Origin: Cyprinodon diabolis
Lineage: Eukaryota; Chordata; Actinopteri; Cyprinodontiformes; Cyprinodontidae
Assembly: GCA_030533445.1 (NCBI GenBank)
Contig: CM060064.1
Span: 44,694,787-44,758,786, forward strand
DNA length: 64,000 nucleotides
Direction: 5' to 3'
A program made the position numbers and the translations under genes. The notes beneath the pieces were generated by a model. The model did no database searches. It worked only from the letters and a program-made list of their open reading frames with translations, and had not been told where the DNA came from. Position 1 is the first letter of the stretch; the number at the start of each line of letters is the position of its first letter. Below are positions 25,601 to 33,405 of this stretch, in pieces.

Positions 25601-26148
25601 AAATCTTCAAACTTGGAAACAAAGTCCAGTGGATTGTTTTTTCTTTACTTTTTTAGGAATTCAGATCTTTTCATTGAGAATCAGACGGTTCTTAACAAAA
25701 TGTAGAATAATGTGTTTTATTTATGATTTGAGAGAAAAACGGCAGAGATTTACTCTATTGGTTCCTTAGCTTCTTATTTAGTTTGACTTTGTAGCTTCAT
25801 GACAGGAAGCTCAGAGATGTGTAACCTCTCATCCTGAAGGGGAAGCTGTGCGTCTCTGTCCATCACTGACCGTCTCCTGTGCTCCTTCCTTCAGGCCACA
25901 GCCACCAGCTGTTCCACATCAGCGCCGTGGTGGGAAGCCACTTCCAGATGGAGGGCGTCATAGCGGACATGACGTCGCGCAGGGCGTGTCTCCAGCTCCA
26001 CGGGGCCATGCCGTCCTTCCTTGGGACCATCGGGGCGCTCGCCGTCAGCCTCACCCTCAACCTGGCCATCATCGGCATTTTCAGCGCCCCGCTGCTTTGG
26101 AGGACCAGAAACGGCTCCACCCAGCAGCAAGCCTGCAAGGAGCAGTAA
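7629..26148 (+). CDS. paqr6: paqr6: progestin and adipoQ receptor 6 / membrane progestin receptor delta (whole gene span)
   Basis: Exons 7629-7679, 14449-14576, 14670-14875, 16881-17007, 19577-19673, 19882-20026 and 25895-26148 join in frame to about 335 residues, close to the usual length of about 340-345. PAQR hallmarks are all present: SSFQMNNETINIWTH, the SCAHTFSSMS motif with its zinc-site His, ICYFFDYGA, HLPERLAPGRFDYIG and the HSHQLFH zinc motif, within seven or eight hydrophobic segments. Family knowledge: multipass membrane receptors for progestogens and neurosteroids, related to alkaline ceramidases. Delta rather than gamma is favoured by SGYRHPRSSA, DYGALSLYSLG, RTGAF and IADMTSRRA. 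The last intron (5.9 kb) contains a helicase-headed element, MITEs, hATs and a Penelope fragment. No frameshift or stop was found. The initiator is unresolved. Confidence 0.9.
8067..8361. mobile_element. Palindromic CACTG-MITE copy 1
   Basis: Ends are a decayed aactggaaaaatgat and ttttttttccagtg. The body has the family's two-sided pattern: aattTgagtaggtaaat, a ccaatTGaatgag block, then attggcaaaatctc and tcttattttaag. The family is about 250-295 bp, nearly palindromic, bounded by CACTG(C/G)AAAAA. Confidence 0.8.
8456..8691. mobile_element. Palindromic CACTG-MITE copy 2
   Basis: Begins cactgcaaaaaattt and ends cgcttttgcaatg. The body carries gccaatggaaaaaa, a cttattttaagtgtacatt block and a cattctattggcaaatcat block. 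It lies 94 bp from copy 1 in the first paqr6 intron. Confidence 0.8.
8692..9161. other. paqr6 intron 1, nothing recognised
   Basis: 470 bp of intronic sequence between a MITE and the helicase-headed element. No coding, RNA or terminal-repeat structure was recognised. Confidence 0.4.
9162..9705 (+). mobile_element. Helicase-headed non-autonomous transposon, copy 1
   Basis: 544 bp, starting TAGCCTCGTGAGACC and ending GAGTCAGGTTA. It is flanked by an imperfect 9-bp duplication (caaatatct at 9153-9161, agaatatct at 9706-9714). Subterminal inverted blocks (tctccgttaaag near 9227 and ctttaacggaagg near 9647) support a DNA transposon. The body holds a short gene head (ATG at 9342) for a RecQ-like helicase N-terminus, then a 3' block with inverted CCAAT motifs (gattggttta, ggccaatcag). 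Four more copies lie at 12302, 20351, 36643 and 44553. Confidence 0.8.
9342..9566 (+). pseudogene. RecQ-like helicase N-terminal fragment (copy 1)
   Basis: Frame MAVSADETSVSVAIEQVLS.., then SSLKEEQNTALEAFLRGK and the Walker A segment LLPTGFGKSLIYQLAPL, followed by a few residues and a stop. Walker A in the context of a preceding Q-containing motif 0 is typical of RecQ helicases. All later motifs (DEAH, motifs II-VI) are absent, so no ATPase activity is expected. About 74 residues, entirely inside the transposon. Confidence 0.75.
9706..10094. other. paqr6 intron 1, nothing recognised
   Basis: AT-rich intronic sequence with no supported feature. Confidence 0.4.
10095..10222 (+). mobile_element. 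LINE/SINE 3' tail with (GGAT)n
   Basis: Contains gggcgacctgtcctgggtg, taccccgcctctcgcac, ctgctggagataggcacc and cctcgcgaccc, then gaaaatggatggatggatgg. This is a very common fish retroposon 3' end; no coding part remains. The exact LINE family was not determined. Confidence 0.75.
10976..11740 (-). mobile_element. L2/CR1-like LINE remnant with endonuclease fragment
   Basis: The left end matches the reverse complement of the L2-type tails elsewhere in the window (gccaattcatgacaag, ggcactttacag, gattggttaaaac). Further right, the minus strand reads decayed endonuclease peptides: 'IIMGDFNINAD' near 11330-11300 and 'LTETWLQQKYY' near 11620-11590, both typical of LINE AP-endonuclease domains. Many stops and an internal deletion separate these from the tail. 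Confidence 0.65.
12176..12230. repeat. Perfect 23-bp hairpin
   Basis: Arms 12176-12198 and 12208-12230 are exact reverse complements (core cagggcttacagacgcagg) with a 9-nt loop. A second small palindrome (atagtagtt/aactactat, 12151-12173) precedes it. Not seen in the other copy of the surrounding element. Confidence 0.9.
12302..12865 (+). mobile_element. Helicase-headed non-autonomous transposon, copy 2
   Basis: 564 bp with the same ends as copy 1 and a 9-bp duplication with one mismatch (gcctgcgtt at 12293-12301, gcctgcatt at 12866-12874). It carries about 20 extra bases after the Walker A region. CRE-like tgacgtaa and CCAAT blocks lie upstream of its ATG (12482). Confidence 0.85.
12482..12706 (+). 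pseudogene. RecQ-like helicase N-terminal fragment (copy 2)
   Basis: MAASADETSVSVAIEQMLS through LLPTGFGKSLIYQL, then a divergent tail ACAWLVVVSSSS to a stop. Walker A is intact and everything beyond is absent. Shares the Q-to-M change (IEQM) with copy 4, so those two belong to one subfamily. Confidence 0.75.
13435..14092 (-). mobile_element. hAT-type element with decayed BED-finger exon
   Basis: About 658 bp, starting TAGGGGTGGGTATTG and ending with the inverted TAGGGCTGTGCAA. Flanked by a perfect 8-bp duplication, gtggccat. Subterminal gatgcatcgc/gcgatgcatcg blocks are inverted. The minus strand encodes part of a BED finger (13913-13716). Coordinates of the right end are good to about 1 bp. 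Confidence 0.85.
13716..13913 (-). pseudogene. Degenerate ZBED/hAT BED-finger fragment
   Basis: 65 residues: MEETEKIRPTPSHFKSDVW.YFGF, then IDMTHIIGKTGNV. The alignment with BED fingers is clear, but both expected cysteines of the CxxC pair read Gly (IIGKTG), so zinc binding is lost. The rest of the transposase is missing. Confidence 0.6.
14449..14576 (+). CDS. paqr6: paqr6 coding exon 2
   Basis: Acceptor tgtcgcag|gtgttc, phase 0 to 2. Encodes VFREDSIVSGYRHPRSSAMD, then SSFQMNNETINIWTH and FLPTW, the conserved cytoplasmic stretch before TM1. The donor is the weak TG|gtcggt; the alternative GT three bases later breaks the frame. Confidence 0.9.
14670..14875 (+). CDS. paqr6: paqr6 coding exon 3
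   Basis: Follows a 93 bp intron containing a short TA run. Acceptor ggctgcag|gtactt, donor agtctgg|gtaag, phase 2 to 1. Encodes YFVWRFLALC.. through TM1-TM2, the zinc-site motif SSCAHTFSSMS and YFFDYGALSLYSLG. Confidence 0.93.
15025..15072. repeat. Imperfect hairpin of TCCCATAATGC type
   Basis: Arms tcccataatgctttgca and tgcaaagcattctggga pair with one mismatch around a 14-nt loop. The TCCCAgAATGC core resembles the ZNF143/THAP11 (SBS) half-site. It lies in paqr6 intron 3. Confidence 0.6.
15620..15910 (-). pseudogene. Acidic N-terminal ORF, probably transposon-derived first exon
   Basis: ATG at 15910. 96 residues starting MDSGNMQEEESLVSEVVDES, very acidic, with WFGVEGFQPYMFEPLPR in the middle. 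It resembles, from memory of fish repeat proteins and unverified, the heads of multicopy proteins annotated as P2X7-like. It is antisense to paqr6 and contains no further domain. A Gag- or exon-type fragment of another mobile element is equally possible. Confidence 0.4.
15958..16880. other. paqr6 intron 3, mostly unrecognised
   Basis: Begins with a short palindrome (gtcccaatgg/cccattgggaac, 15958-15987). The remaining 850 bp are AT-rich without supported coding, RNA or terminal-repeat structure. Confidence 0.4.
16881..17007 (+). CDS. paqr6: paqr6 coding exon 4
   Basis: Acceptor tgtttccag|gttgtg, donor attccag|gtaagg, phase 1 to 2. Encodes CAISYGYYVMPDCWVN through FVLIAIGNSLFCTSISCYS, a transmembrane segment and its flanks. 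Confidence 0.92.
17158..17408. mobile_element. Palindromic CACTG-MITE copy 3
   Basis: cactgtaaaaaatg to ttttttccagtg, flanked by TA on both sides. Contains gccaatggaattaat and ccattggcaaaatg. Confidence 0.85.
17755..18018. mobile_element. Palindromic CACTG-MITE copy 4
   Basis: cactggaaaaaatc to cgtttttgcagtg, flanked by TG on both sides. Inverted orientation relative to copy 3. Confidence 0.85.
18409..18885. repeat. Inverted repeat with two CRE palindromes, split by a hAT MITE
   Basis: aaaacaaagcgacgcg.. with tgacgtcat (18409-18445) is mirrored at 18840-18885 (gatgacgtcattc, cgccgctttgtttttaaa). The arms flank the hAT MITE at 18576-18764. Probably the termini of an older palindromic element. 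Confidence 0.5.
18576..18764. mobile_element. hAT-type MITE, 189 bp
   Basis: Long terminal inverted repeats (cagtgtttttcactcctgg and its inverted partner ending aaaaaacactg). Perfect 8-bp duplication cactagac at 18568-18575 and 18765-18772. No coding capacity. Confidence 0.9.
18909..19012 (-). mobile_element. tRNA-derived SINE head (fragment)
   Basis: The minus strand reads tggcgcagtggttagcgc (A-box-like, near 19001-18984) and gttcgaatctgacc (B-box-like, near 18960-18944), then gatcctttgccgcatgtc. These are internal RNA polymerase III promoter elements of a tRNA-related fish SINE. Its tail is missing. Confidence 0.65.
19577..19673 (+). CDS. paqr6: paqr6 coding exon 5
   Basis: Acceptor tttgcacag|attcg, donor tacagg|gtgagt, phase 2 to 0. 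Encodes (R)FVELQFPKRSKALRTGAF and VVPFIFDTAPLFYR. Confidence 0.92.
19882..20026 (+). CDS. paqr6: paqr6 coding exon 6
   Basis: Acceptor after a T-rich tract (tttttttaag|gta), donor acatcg|gtacg, phase 0 to 1. Encodes VLTCFWDGSSPSDALS, a transmembrane stretch, and the family signature HLPERLAPGRFDYIG. Confidence 0.93.
20351..20895 (-). mobile_element. Helicase-headed non-autonomous transposon, copy 3 (inverted)
   Basis: 545 bp in the last paqr6 intron. Perfect 9-bp duplication gtgtttctc at 20342-20350 and 20896-20904, which fixes both ends: TAACCTGACTCCG on the left strand as given and ..CACGGGGCTA on the right. Confidence 0.9.
20485..20715 (-). pseudogene. RecQ-like helicase N-terminal fragment (copy 3)
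   Basis: MAASADEISVSVAIEQVLS to LLPTGFSKSLIYQLAPL, then RRGSVSTSYASLI and a stop. Walker A carries a G-to-S change (GFSKS) that would impair nucleotide binding. Confidence 0.75.
21350..21610. mobile_element. Palindromic CACTG-MITE copy 5
   Basis: cactggaaaaaattg to cgtttttccagtg, TA on both flanks. Contains ccattggcaaactacc and a cttattttaaaag block. Confidence 0.85.
21674..21690 (-). promoter_or_regulatory. CTCF-like motif
   Basis: The minus strand reads tagccaccagggggcg, matching the CCASYAGRKGGCRS consensus. Sequence match only; lies in the last paqr6 intron. Confidence 0.45.
21691..23019. other. paqr6 last intron, nothing recognised
   Basis: About 1.3 kb of AT-rich intron with no supported feature on either strand. 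Confidence 0.4.
23020..23233. mobile_element. hAT-type MITE, 214 bp
   Basis: Terminal inverted repeats caggggtgctcaagtccag and its partner ending gagtacccctg, with cagtcctcaag/cttgaggactg inside. Flanks tgatagcg and agatagtt are a decayed 8-bp duplication. Confidence 0.75.
23245..23952. mobile_element. Palindromic element (CCCATTTACACTACC family), complete copy
   Basis: About 708 bp with long inverted ends: taccccatttacactaccc / gggtagtgtaaatggggta, then accgatcc and cggtccgagctcgg blocks. The middle carries gaagaagaagacgaagaagg and an open frame beginning MAAPFTFRKLCLIIIAILR with arginine-rich residues. No known domain was recognised. The target duplication is unclear (TA-rich flanks). Confidence 0.75.
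24021..24038 (-). promoter_or_regulatory. CTCF-like motif
   Basis: The minus strand reads tgccagcagatggcgct, matching CCASYAGRKGGCRS throughout. Position in the paqr6 intron; occupancy is unknown. Confidence 0.45.
24210..24938. other. paqr6 last intron, nothing recognised
   Basis: AT-rich sequence without supported features. Confidence 0.4.
24939..25197. mobile_element. Palindromic CACTG-MITE copy 6 (degraded)
   Basis: ctgcaaaaactgttc to ttttttctcagtg. The internal pattern is recognisable but more diverged than in the other copies. Confidence 0.65.
25226..25645 (+). mobile_element. Penelope-like element remnant (3' part)
   Basis: Parallel to 37600-38010 over most of its length (gtgaaggaagccatctatg, ggggaacagaagacttcac, gttcagccaggccaac, gacaataccagtattg). 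The first block corresponds to the end of the GIY-YIG endonuclease region seen intact-looking at 37461-37722; the rest is 3' UTR. Fully decayed. Confidence 0.6.
25895..26148 (+). CDS. paqr6: paqr6 last coding exon
   Basis: Acceptor ccttccttcag|gccac, phase 1. Encodes (G)HSHQLFHISAVVGSHFQ with the HxxxH zinc motif, IADMTSRRACLQLHG, a final transmembrane helix (LGTIGALAVSLTLNLAII) and a short cytoplasmic tail ending CKEQ before TAA. Possible poly(A) signals AATAAA lie at 27049, 27211 and 27311. Confidence 0.94.
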
Positions 26149-28817
26149 GGAAACATTTCCTAAAAAAAAAAAGTAAAACTATAGACTCGGTGGCTTTCCA
26201 AAGGAAAGGTGTGACTTTCCATCAGCTGGTTTAACAGTTTTCTCACTCTGGTTATTTTAAGGGCTCATGTTTTTACCCAGCAGCTGAAGACCCGGCTTAG
26301 TTTATACAGCCTTGCTCTGACGCTGACGTCAAGGAAGGTTCCGGGTTGCAGGACGCTTGCTGTTTAACACAACATCTTATTTGAATGTTTTAAACCTCCA
26401 ACCAGAAAAAAACTCATCTTGAATTTAGCAAATTTCTAAAAAACTCATCCTAAATATTCCTAACTAGAGCGACGGCCGTTTGGGGTTCTGCGAGCATAAC
26501 GGCTCCGTGAAATAACACCGCTTGGATCGGCGGCCCTTAAATATCCACCTATCGATTCCCATCCCGGCTGACGGGAATTGATTTTCAAGCCGTTTGGTTT
26601 TTCTTCCTTTCTTTGATCCTGATTGCCTGCCTCATTATGAACCACACAGTCTGCCCTCAACCCACCGGGTTACCGCGGCAGCGCCGAAGTGGCCTCTCAT
26701 CCTTCGTCGTTCATATCAGCAGATGTTTTAAATCCGGTGAACTCAAACACATTTGCCTTACAAGACGTTGGCGGGATGAAAACAAACATAAAGCGGAGTT
26801 TATTATGATTATTAACATTTATTAAGGCGTTTGTGAAAACTAAAGAAAAACTCAGTTATGCTTCTTATATCTCAAGCCAGAGGACTGTTTACATTAACAA
26901 CTAAAAATCTTTCCTTTTAAGCTTTTTATGGTTGTTTTAGATGCAAAATACAATGAAAAGGTTATTTTTTATTTACTCTTATTTAACTGAAAAGTACAAA
27001 GTTCTCTCCGCTCATTTTATGATCTTAATTAGCCTAAAACAAGTGGAAAATAAAACCGATGAAAAATTTGATAAAACCTTTCCAGTTTTCAGCTGAACAG
27101 ATTTTTTCCTTAACTTAGATTTTCTGTATTTTTTATTTCCTGATCTTTTTTAATCCTGATCTACGTCGTAAAGCAGGGAATCTTAAGGAGTGATGGGATA
27201 AATGTGACAGAATAAACCATGCAATAATAAAAAAAAAAAGCTAAATCAAAACCGTCCAATGTTGAAAATGCATTTAAAAACTGATAAAATGTATGTTTTT
27301 TAAATTATAAAATAAAGTATGTAGAGTCAGAATCCATAAACCTTCAGTGTGAAAAAGCAATACTTAATACTCAATTAGCATTAAAATAATAACAGACACA
27401 CTTTGGAAACTAACAGAAAAGCAAAAAGTGCATAAATCCTATAAATGGTTTAAAATAAAACCAGCTGATTTCTGAAAACTCGTCTGTTTTCCACTTGTTT
27501 CAGGAGAAATTTTAGATCTAAATGAGCAAAAGTAATTTCGTAAACTCATATAAACCAGCACTAAGAGGAAAGGATTGTTTATTAGAAGCGATGAATTTAG
27601 ACTAGATGTAGAAGTTAACATTCTGCAGATGAAGGTTTTCAGTACTCCTCATTTTAACGGACTAACAGACTTAAAATCTTTCTAAAAGAGGTTTTCTTTC
27701 GCAGTGTAACAAACTCTTCCTCTAAACACAAACACTGAGTCGGAACGACTGAATCGGCGGGAGAACTGTACGTGATTAGAAGGGAGCGAGGGTTCAGGTC
27801 CGCGTCGGACGCTGAGGTGGAAACGGATAGAAAGTGAACAAGTAGAAAACACAAAGTAAGAATCCACTTTTTAGGTATTTCCAGGGTCGCTGTGGGGCGG
27901 TGGGCGGGGGTATGAGCACCCTTTGCTCTCGTCGGGGGTTCTTTATTTTTTCTCCTCTCCTGCTGCTCAGCGTTGGTCGTCAGGTTTCAACATTCCCACG
28001 TTTGATCCTGTTGATTTGCTCTATTCTTTCCCCCTTTAAACAAAATTCTCATATTTTACATTTAATTCTAGCTGCAGGATTTTTGGCCAGAAACTCGAAC
28101 CTGGCTGACCTGAACATGACTGGATCACTGTAATGTTTATGCAGCTCATCTGTTTGGTCTCTGTGGACAGAGTCGTGCAGATTGTGCCGGGCACTTACTT
28201 TTTGACATTTTGTTTTGATATACAGTTTCTTCCAGGTTTTTTTTTATTATATGTAACTTAAAGATGAGATTTTGCAGATAGATGAGGATGGTGATGTTAT
28301 AGGTTAGTGGAGGGAAAAAACTATTGGTGCCTTTTTAAAGAGAAATGTGTTGCATAGCTTTTGTTTTTTTTTTTTTTTATCGCAAAGTTCTTTAACGGTA
28401 TAAATACTTTTTTATTGTATTATGTATCATTTGTAATATGCTGCTTTCTTCTAATAGAAATTAAGATTAAATTAAAGCTTTTATAAAAGTAGTGTTTGTC
28501 ACTGGAATTATTTTATTGTCCAATAAAGCAAAATTTAATGCATTTTTATAGCAACGGTTTCAGAGTTTCTCTAAATGTGCCGTCAGACTGCTGAAAAATC
28601 ACGTTACCACCAGTGCAGAGCTCAATCTGCACTGGCAGCAGGTGGTCGGCGGGAGCAATGGTGGAGAGCAGATGACTCGGGCAAAGAGAAGAAGGTAATT
28701 CATAAGTTCTGTGTTAACAACACAAAAAAGACGTTCAATATTCTGCCAACAAAATACTTTTTTATTTTACATGCATCTGTATCCTTTTTAGTGTAAATCT
28801 GGGTAGTTTGTTCATAT
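26149..28817. other. paqr6 3' UTR and intergenic sequence
   Basis: AT-rich, with several AATAAA hexamers (27049, 27211, 27311) that could end paqr6. No further gene, RNA or terminal-repeat structure was supported. Confidence 0.5.
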
Positions 28818-28837
28818 GGCCACCAGGGGGCAGTGCA
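28818..28837 (+). promoter_or_regulatory. CTCF-like motif in the paqr6-ntrk1 interval
   Basis: Reads ggccaccagggggcagtgca, a full match to CCASYAGRKGGCRS, between the 3' ends of two convergent genes. A boundary role is inferred from position only. Confidence 0.5.
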
Positions 28838-30921
28838 GAACAAGATGCATTGTTCAGGCTGAACAGAATTTGTCCAACTCTTCATTGCTCATCATTTTAT
28901 TTAGAAAAATTTGGGAAAAGGGGGGGGGGGGGCAAAGATTTTCTGTTGGAAATTCAGCGTTTAATTCAAAATATTTGGCTTTAAACCAAGAGTGAAACAA
29001 AACGAGTAGTTATTAGTATCATCATAATAATAATGCAAGTTAATTTACTTATTTTATTCCAATTATTCATGAAAGTTTTGAAAAATGAAAAATGCCACCT
29101 TTTATATTACCTTTATTTCATTTAATTTCACATTTATATTTACATTTTATTTCAGACATTTCAATTATGTGGATTGTTCTTTTATTTGTTTTATTTCATT
29201 TTAATCTGGGTTTATTTCCTAAAAATGAACAAAAACCCTATGAGACAAGTTTACTTTAATCAGTCAGGTTATAAAACGCAGCGAAGCCACGTTTTGTTTT
29301 TAACAGCTTTTAGATTTTTCTCTCTAACAACTTGTGTCGTTTTGTCTGTTTTTGTTTTGATTCATTAGGTCCCTTTCTTTCCTGCTTCCAGAACCTCACA
29401 AGGTGGCCTGCAAAGCACAGAGTGGTTTATTATTAGCCATAGACACGGGCCACAATGAATTGGCTCTGCCATTATCCTAAAAGAAAAAATTATTATGAGA
29501 AATCAATATCCTGTGTGCGTACATTATGAGAGGAGGTGAAGGACTGAAAAGGAAAGTTTCCTGCTGCAAAGCTCTAATAGGACTTCCATTTTAAAAATGG
29601 CCTCATTTCCAGCTCTTATTATCCTCCTTATTCAACATCCAACCAGGGTGGAGCCTCGAGTGCTTATTAAAAAAGGTTCGTTCTGAAACCACAAAGGGAG
29701 CCTTAAGGAGACCAGGGACAAATACTACATACTGTTCTAATCCTATCTGGCTTGAATCTGCTTGTAAGACACTAGAAGAAACAATACGCCAGACACTAGG
29801 TCCTCCAAGTGGGTTTTTTTTTTTTTCCACCCTTTGCCCCCCCCCCCTTCCTCCTCACCCAGTCCACCAGGGAAAGAGGGGAGAAAGGGATGATAGCATT
29901 ACTCACAATCCATTACCCCTCCCCGGAGACACTCTGCATACAGAGTGATAGAGGGAGGGGAGGGAGGTGAGTGTAGGAACAGTGGGGGGGTGGAGGGGGT
30001 GTTTGTTTGCTGGAGGGGTGATAGTGAAACCTGATTATTCCTTTTCAATAACCATCTTCTGAGCATCCCATAGGTTGCTGATTAGTTGGTCCAAGGTTCT
30101 TGAATAGCTTGTTAAGATGCCCAACTTTAAGTACAGACAGCAGCGCCGATCATTATTCGCTCTGAAGGGAATCTTAATGATGGATTGACCGATGCAGGGA
30201 AACTTTTTTTTTTACTTTATTTTTAAGGTTTAAGGTTACATTTACGCTCTCCGTTTATTTATTGAACTCTTAATGCAGAGCGGAAAGAAGAACACGAGGG
30301 TTTTAATAAAAGAGCTGAATTCATTTAGTGTGATTTTCCTCTCCTAACTGGAAACAAATTATACAAACATCCCAGCTAACTTGATTCAATTTTAAATTTT
30401 GTCAACCAAACATCTTCTGCAGGTTTGAGGTTGGGAATTTGGGAAACTAAATAATTCCTGATGTGTTTGGACCGTTTCCCTGCTTAATTCAATTCAAGTA
30501 ATAATAAAAAAAAACCTTATGGATTCCAAATGTAATGTTTTTTTCCCTCCTAAGGGATAATAGATGCTGATAGTTGGAGACAGAAGAGATTTCCTGTAGC
30601 ACCCTGTTTTATCGCAGTTCTTAAGGTGCCTTTAATTGCCAACACTTCCATTGATCTGGTGAGGACGTTATCTACCCAGAAGTTTAAATATTCAGCCACT
30701 GATGTCCTCTCCATGTGACTGAAACAGTTAATCCCAGTTTATAGCCTCAAAACAACTTTGCAGAGCTTCTTCATCTTCCTGGGACCATCATCCAATAGTT
30801 CTTTTTAATGCAGGGCGTCTCTAATTATGAGCAGAGACGAAAAAAGATTGTGATCCAATTACTCTTTAAACTCTTTAAAGTTCAAAGTCTTTTGTTTTCT
30901 CTGACACAGCATCTGTATAAT
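28838..30921. other. Intergenic sequence, possible conserved non-coding block
   Basis: No repeat family of this window occurs here and no coding frame is credible. The portion 29370-30160 is less AT-rich and free of mobile-element signatures, a profile that can mark conserved regulatory DNA. G-run at 28920-28932 and C-run near 29838. Confidence 0.35.
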
Positions 30922-31291
30922 TACGATGGAGTATTAGGGCCAGGCTAGAGGTTTTTTTCCTTCTATTACGAGAATGAAGTCATCATACCACAATCAGTTT
31001 CAGTAAGAAAGCTTTGAGCTCCACCAATCAGCAACCTGAGTCCACTTTGACATCCTGCCCAGTTTGATGCTGGTGATAAAAGATTTCCTTATTTGTCAAA
31101 CCAGAGCCAAAATATTACTTCACATGATGCTCAAAGTTCCTCATTATATTGAAGAAAGTGGTTCTTGTAGGAGTTATCATAAAATACAACTTGTTTCTCG
31201 TAGATTTTAGGACTTTATTCTCTGAATATTATAACTTTATTCTCGAAATAGAAAAAAAAATCTCTAGCCTGGCCTTAATACTCCGTTGTGG
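30922..31291. mobile_element. Palindromic 'GAGTATTAGGGCCAGGCT' element, short copy
   Basis: Inverted ends: tggagtattagggccaggct at the left and agcctggccttaatactcc at the right. The middle includes ttctcgaaatagaa-type blocks. Related copies at 43906-44056 (partial) and 60882-61473 hold a minisatellite of gagaataaagtcgtaaaatt-like units. Confidence 0.75.
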
Positions 31292-31420
31292 TATAATAAT
31301 CCTGCTATTAAAAAAAAAAAAAAAAAAAGACTTCAGCCATCATTTGTGGTTGACTGTAGATATTGTAAATATATATTTTATCTTTTTTATTTTTATCTTT
31401 ATCTGTGGCATATCTGTGTA

Positions 31421-31534
<114 letters not shown>

Positions 31535-31884
31535 CACAGAGAGAGAGAGATACGTATGTATATGTATGTGAGCTGATGTAACAAGTAAATTTCTCCTGTG
31601 AGATCAATGAAGTCAATCAATCAGACAAACTGCTGGAACATTGACAGTGTAGCAGAGAGTGAGGCCTGATAAAAATCTAGTTATATTATTATCATAAGTA
31701 ATATTATTATTATTGATGACATCACACACTGTGCTGGCATCACCAGAAGGTGGAATATTAGCATTTACCCCCCAAAAAATTAAAAACCACGACCAACATC
31801 TGAGCTGCAGAGATGGATATATTCACAGTAACATGTGCTGGATGACACCATCTGTTTTCCATAAGCACTGCCACCCCACCTCCC

Positions 31885-32360
31885 TTCATTATTCAATTCA
31901 ATTCAGTTTATTTCTGTAGCGCCAATTCACAGCACACGTCATCTCAATGCACTTTACAGTTCACCAGATCATACAGCCAGATTGATTTAAACTTTTCTAT
32001 CTAAGGAAAACCAGTTGATTGCATCGACTAATTGACTCGAATGCAATACCTCACACTAAGCATGTTTTTAGCGACAGTGGAGAGGAAAAATTCCCTTTTA
32101 AATGGAAGTAACCTCCAGCAGAAACGGGCTCAGTTTTCAAGCCTTCTTTAAGTCTCTGCCTGTTTGCCTGGTCGGAAAAAATGTCAGAGAGACACTGGAG
32201 TCCTGGATTTCTCTTTGCAGCCATGTTTTAGTAAAACTCATAATGCCGCACCGCCAATATTCTGGCTGGGTCCTTGTTGGGACTTTGAGTTCTAATTTCT
32301 TTCCTAAAGGTCTGACATCGCCCATAATGATTGACCCAAAGAGATGGCTTGACTTTCCAC
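31885..32360 (-). mobile_element. L2/CR1-like LINE 3' region, inverted
   Basis: Reverse complement of the tails at 44057-44349 and 57000-57307: (attcaattc)n, gcgccaattcacagcac, gcactttacagttcacc, ccagttgattgcatcgac, gcgacagtggagaggaaaaa. The part after 32120 has decayed LINE-like sequence (cgcccataatgattgac). No intact frame. Confidence 0.65.
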
Positions 32361-32877
32361 TTCCTCTCTCCTCTCATTGCTACTGCTCTGCAAATTATTG
32401 TTTTATTGTCAGTCAAATGGTAGATAGTGCCCAAAAAATACAGACGGCACTACTGACCATCTATTTATACAGTTTTTTTTTGTTTTTTTAAAATGTCGAT
32501 TTGGGGGTGAGTCTTCCTTTAAGAATGTATGAAACTTATCAGTCATCCATTTAGTCTCTTTTTCCTGCAGTGTGAATGAGCTATTTATTCAGATTAGGTG
32601 TTTGTAAGCAGTAAGAGATTAAAAATCTATTTGAAACCAGGCCTTAGAGACCAGAACTGCCCACCCATAACCTAGATGTGTATTTTGGGGTCAAGTTTAG
32701 ATTGTTTTTGGCATTTTTACCTCAGTTCAATAATTTTGAATGTGCTGATATGTAAGCAGGGGCTTTTATCTTGGTCAGCCCGTGCCAAGTCTTTAACCCT
32801 TTATAGGGAAGTTAGTGTTTTTGATCACGTGCACACCCCTAACAAATGGTGCCCCCCCCCCCCCCCCCCCAGTGAGG
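32361..32877. other. Intergenic sequence, nothing recognised
   Basis: AT-rich; ends in a C-run (32853-32871). Confidence 0.4.
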
Positions 32878-33405
32878 TCTAAAAGCACAAGATCTATATC
32901 CAGCCATCCAAGACAGTGCTACATGGCTGTACATCTTATTTTAGCATTTGACCAATTAGATGAGCCCTTGAACGATATATTACCTACTGGAAATTAAGTT
33001 GAAAAAAAAAAAAGGTAAAAAGCTTATACAAAAGTTAAAAAGTAAAGTTAATAATTTAATAAGCCTAGTGAACAATTATATTTGGGTTTATAAACTAAAA
33101 GATGTAAGTGCCGTTATTAGCATTAATGCCTGGAAGGTTATGTTGGACCAAAACAAATGTCTTTCTCTCACTTTCAGAGTGTTTTTCATGAATTTCTTAT
33201 AGATTCACTTTTATTTTTATTAATATTTGCAGGCAGTTGGTGTTTCTTGTTATTACATTGATGTTTGCCATGAAAATATCCATATTTTTTGAATGTTACA
33301 AAGGTAATAAGATCTTGTCCTGGATTTTAATAACACTGTTGGCTTGAAATTTGGATTTTCAGTGTTTTACTGAGTTCCCTTTAAAGGTTTAAGGATGTAA
33401 ACCAG
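32878..33405. repeat. Low-copy repeat, copy 1 (empty site)
   Basis: Shares about 530 bp with 60620-61760: gatctatatccagcca, accaattagatgagccc, gatatattacctactg, gtgtttttcatgaatttctt, gaatgttacaaaggtaat. This copy lacks the 590 bp palindromic element found in copy 2 and so represents the unoccupied target. Family unknown; no coding frame. Confidence 0.65.

Noticed and set aside
32850..32872. Poly-C tract as a functional element
   Set aside because: Simple homopolymer; several similar G/C runs in the window are probably length-variable microsatellites.
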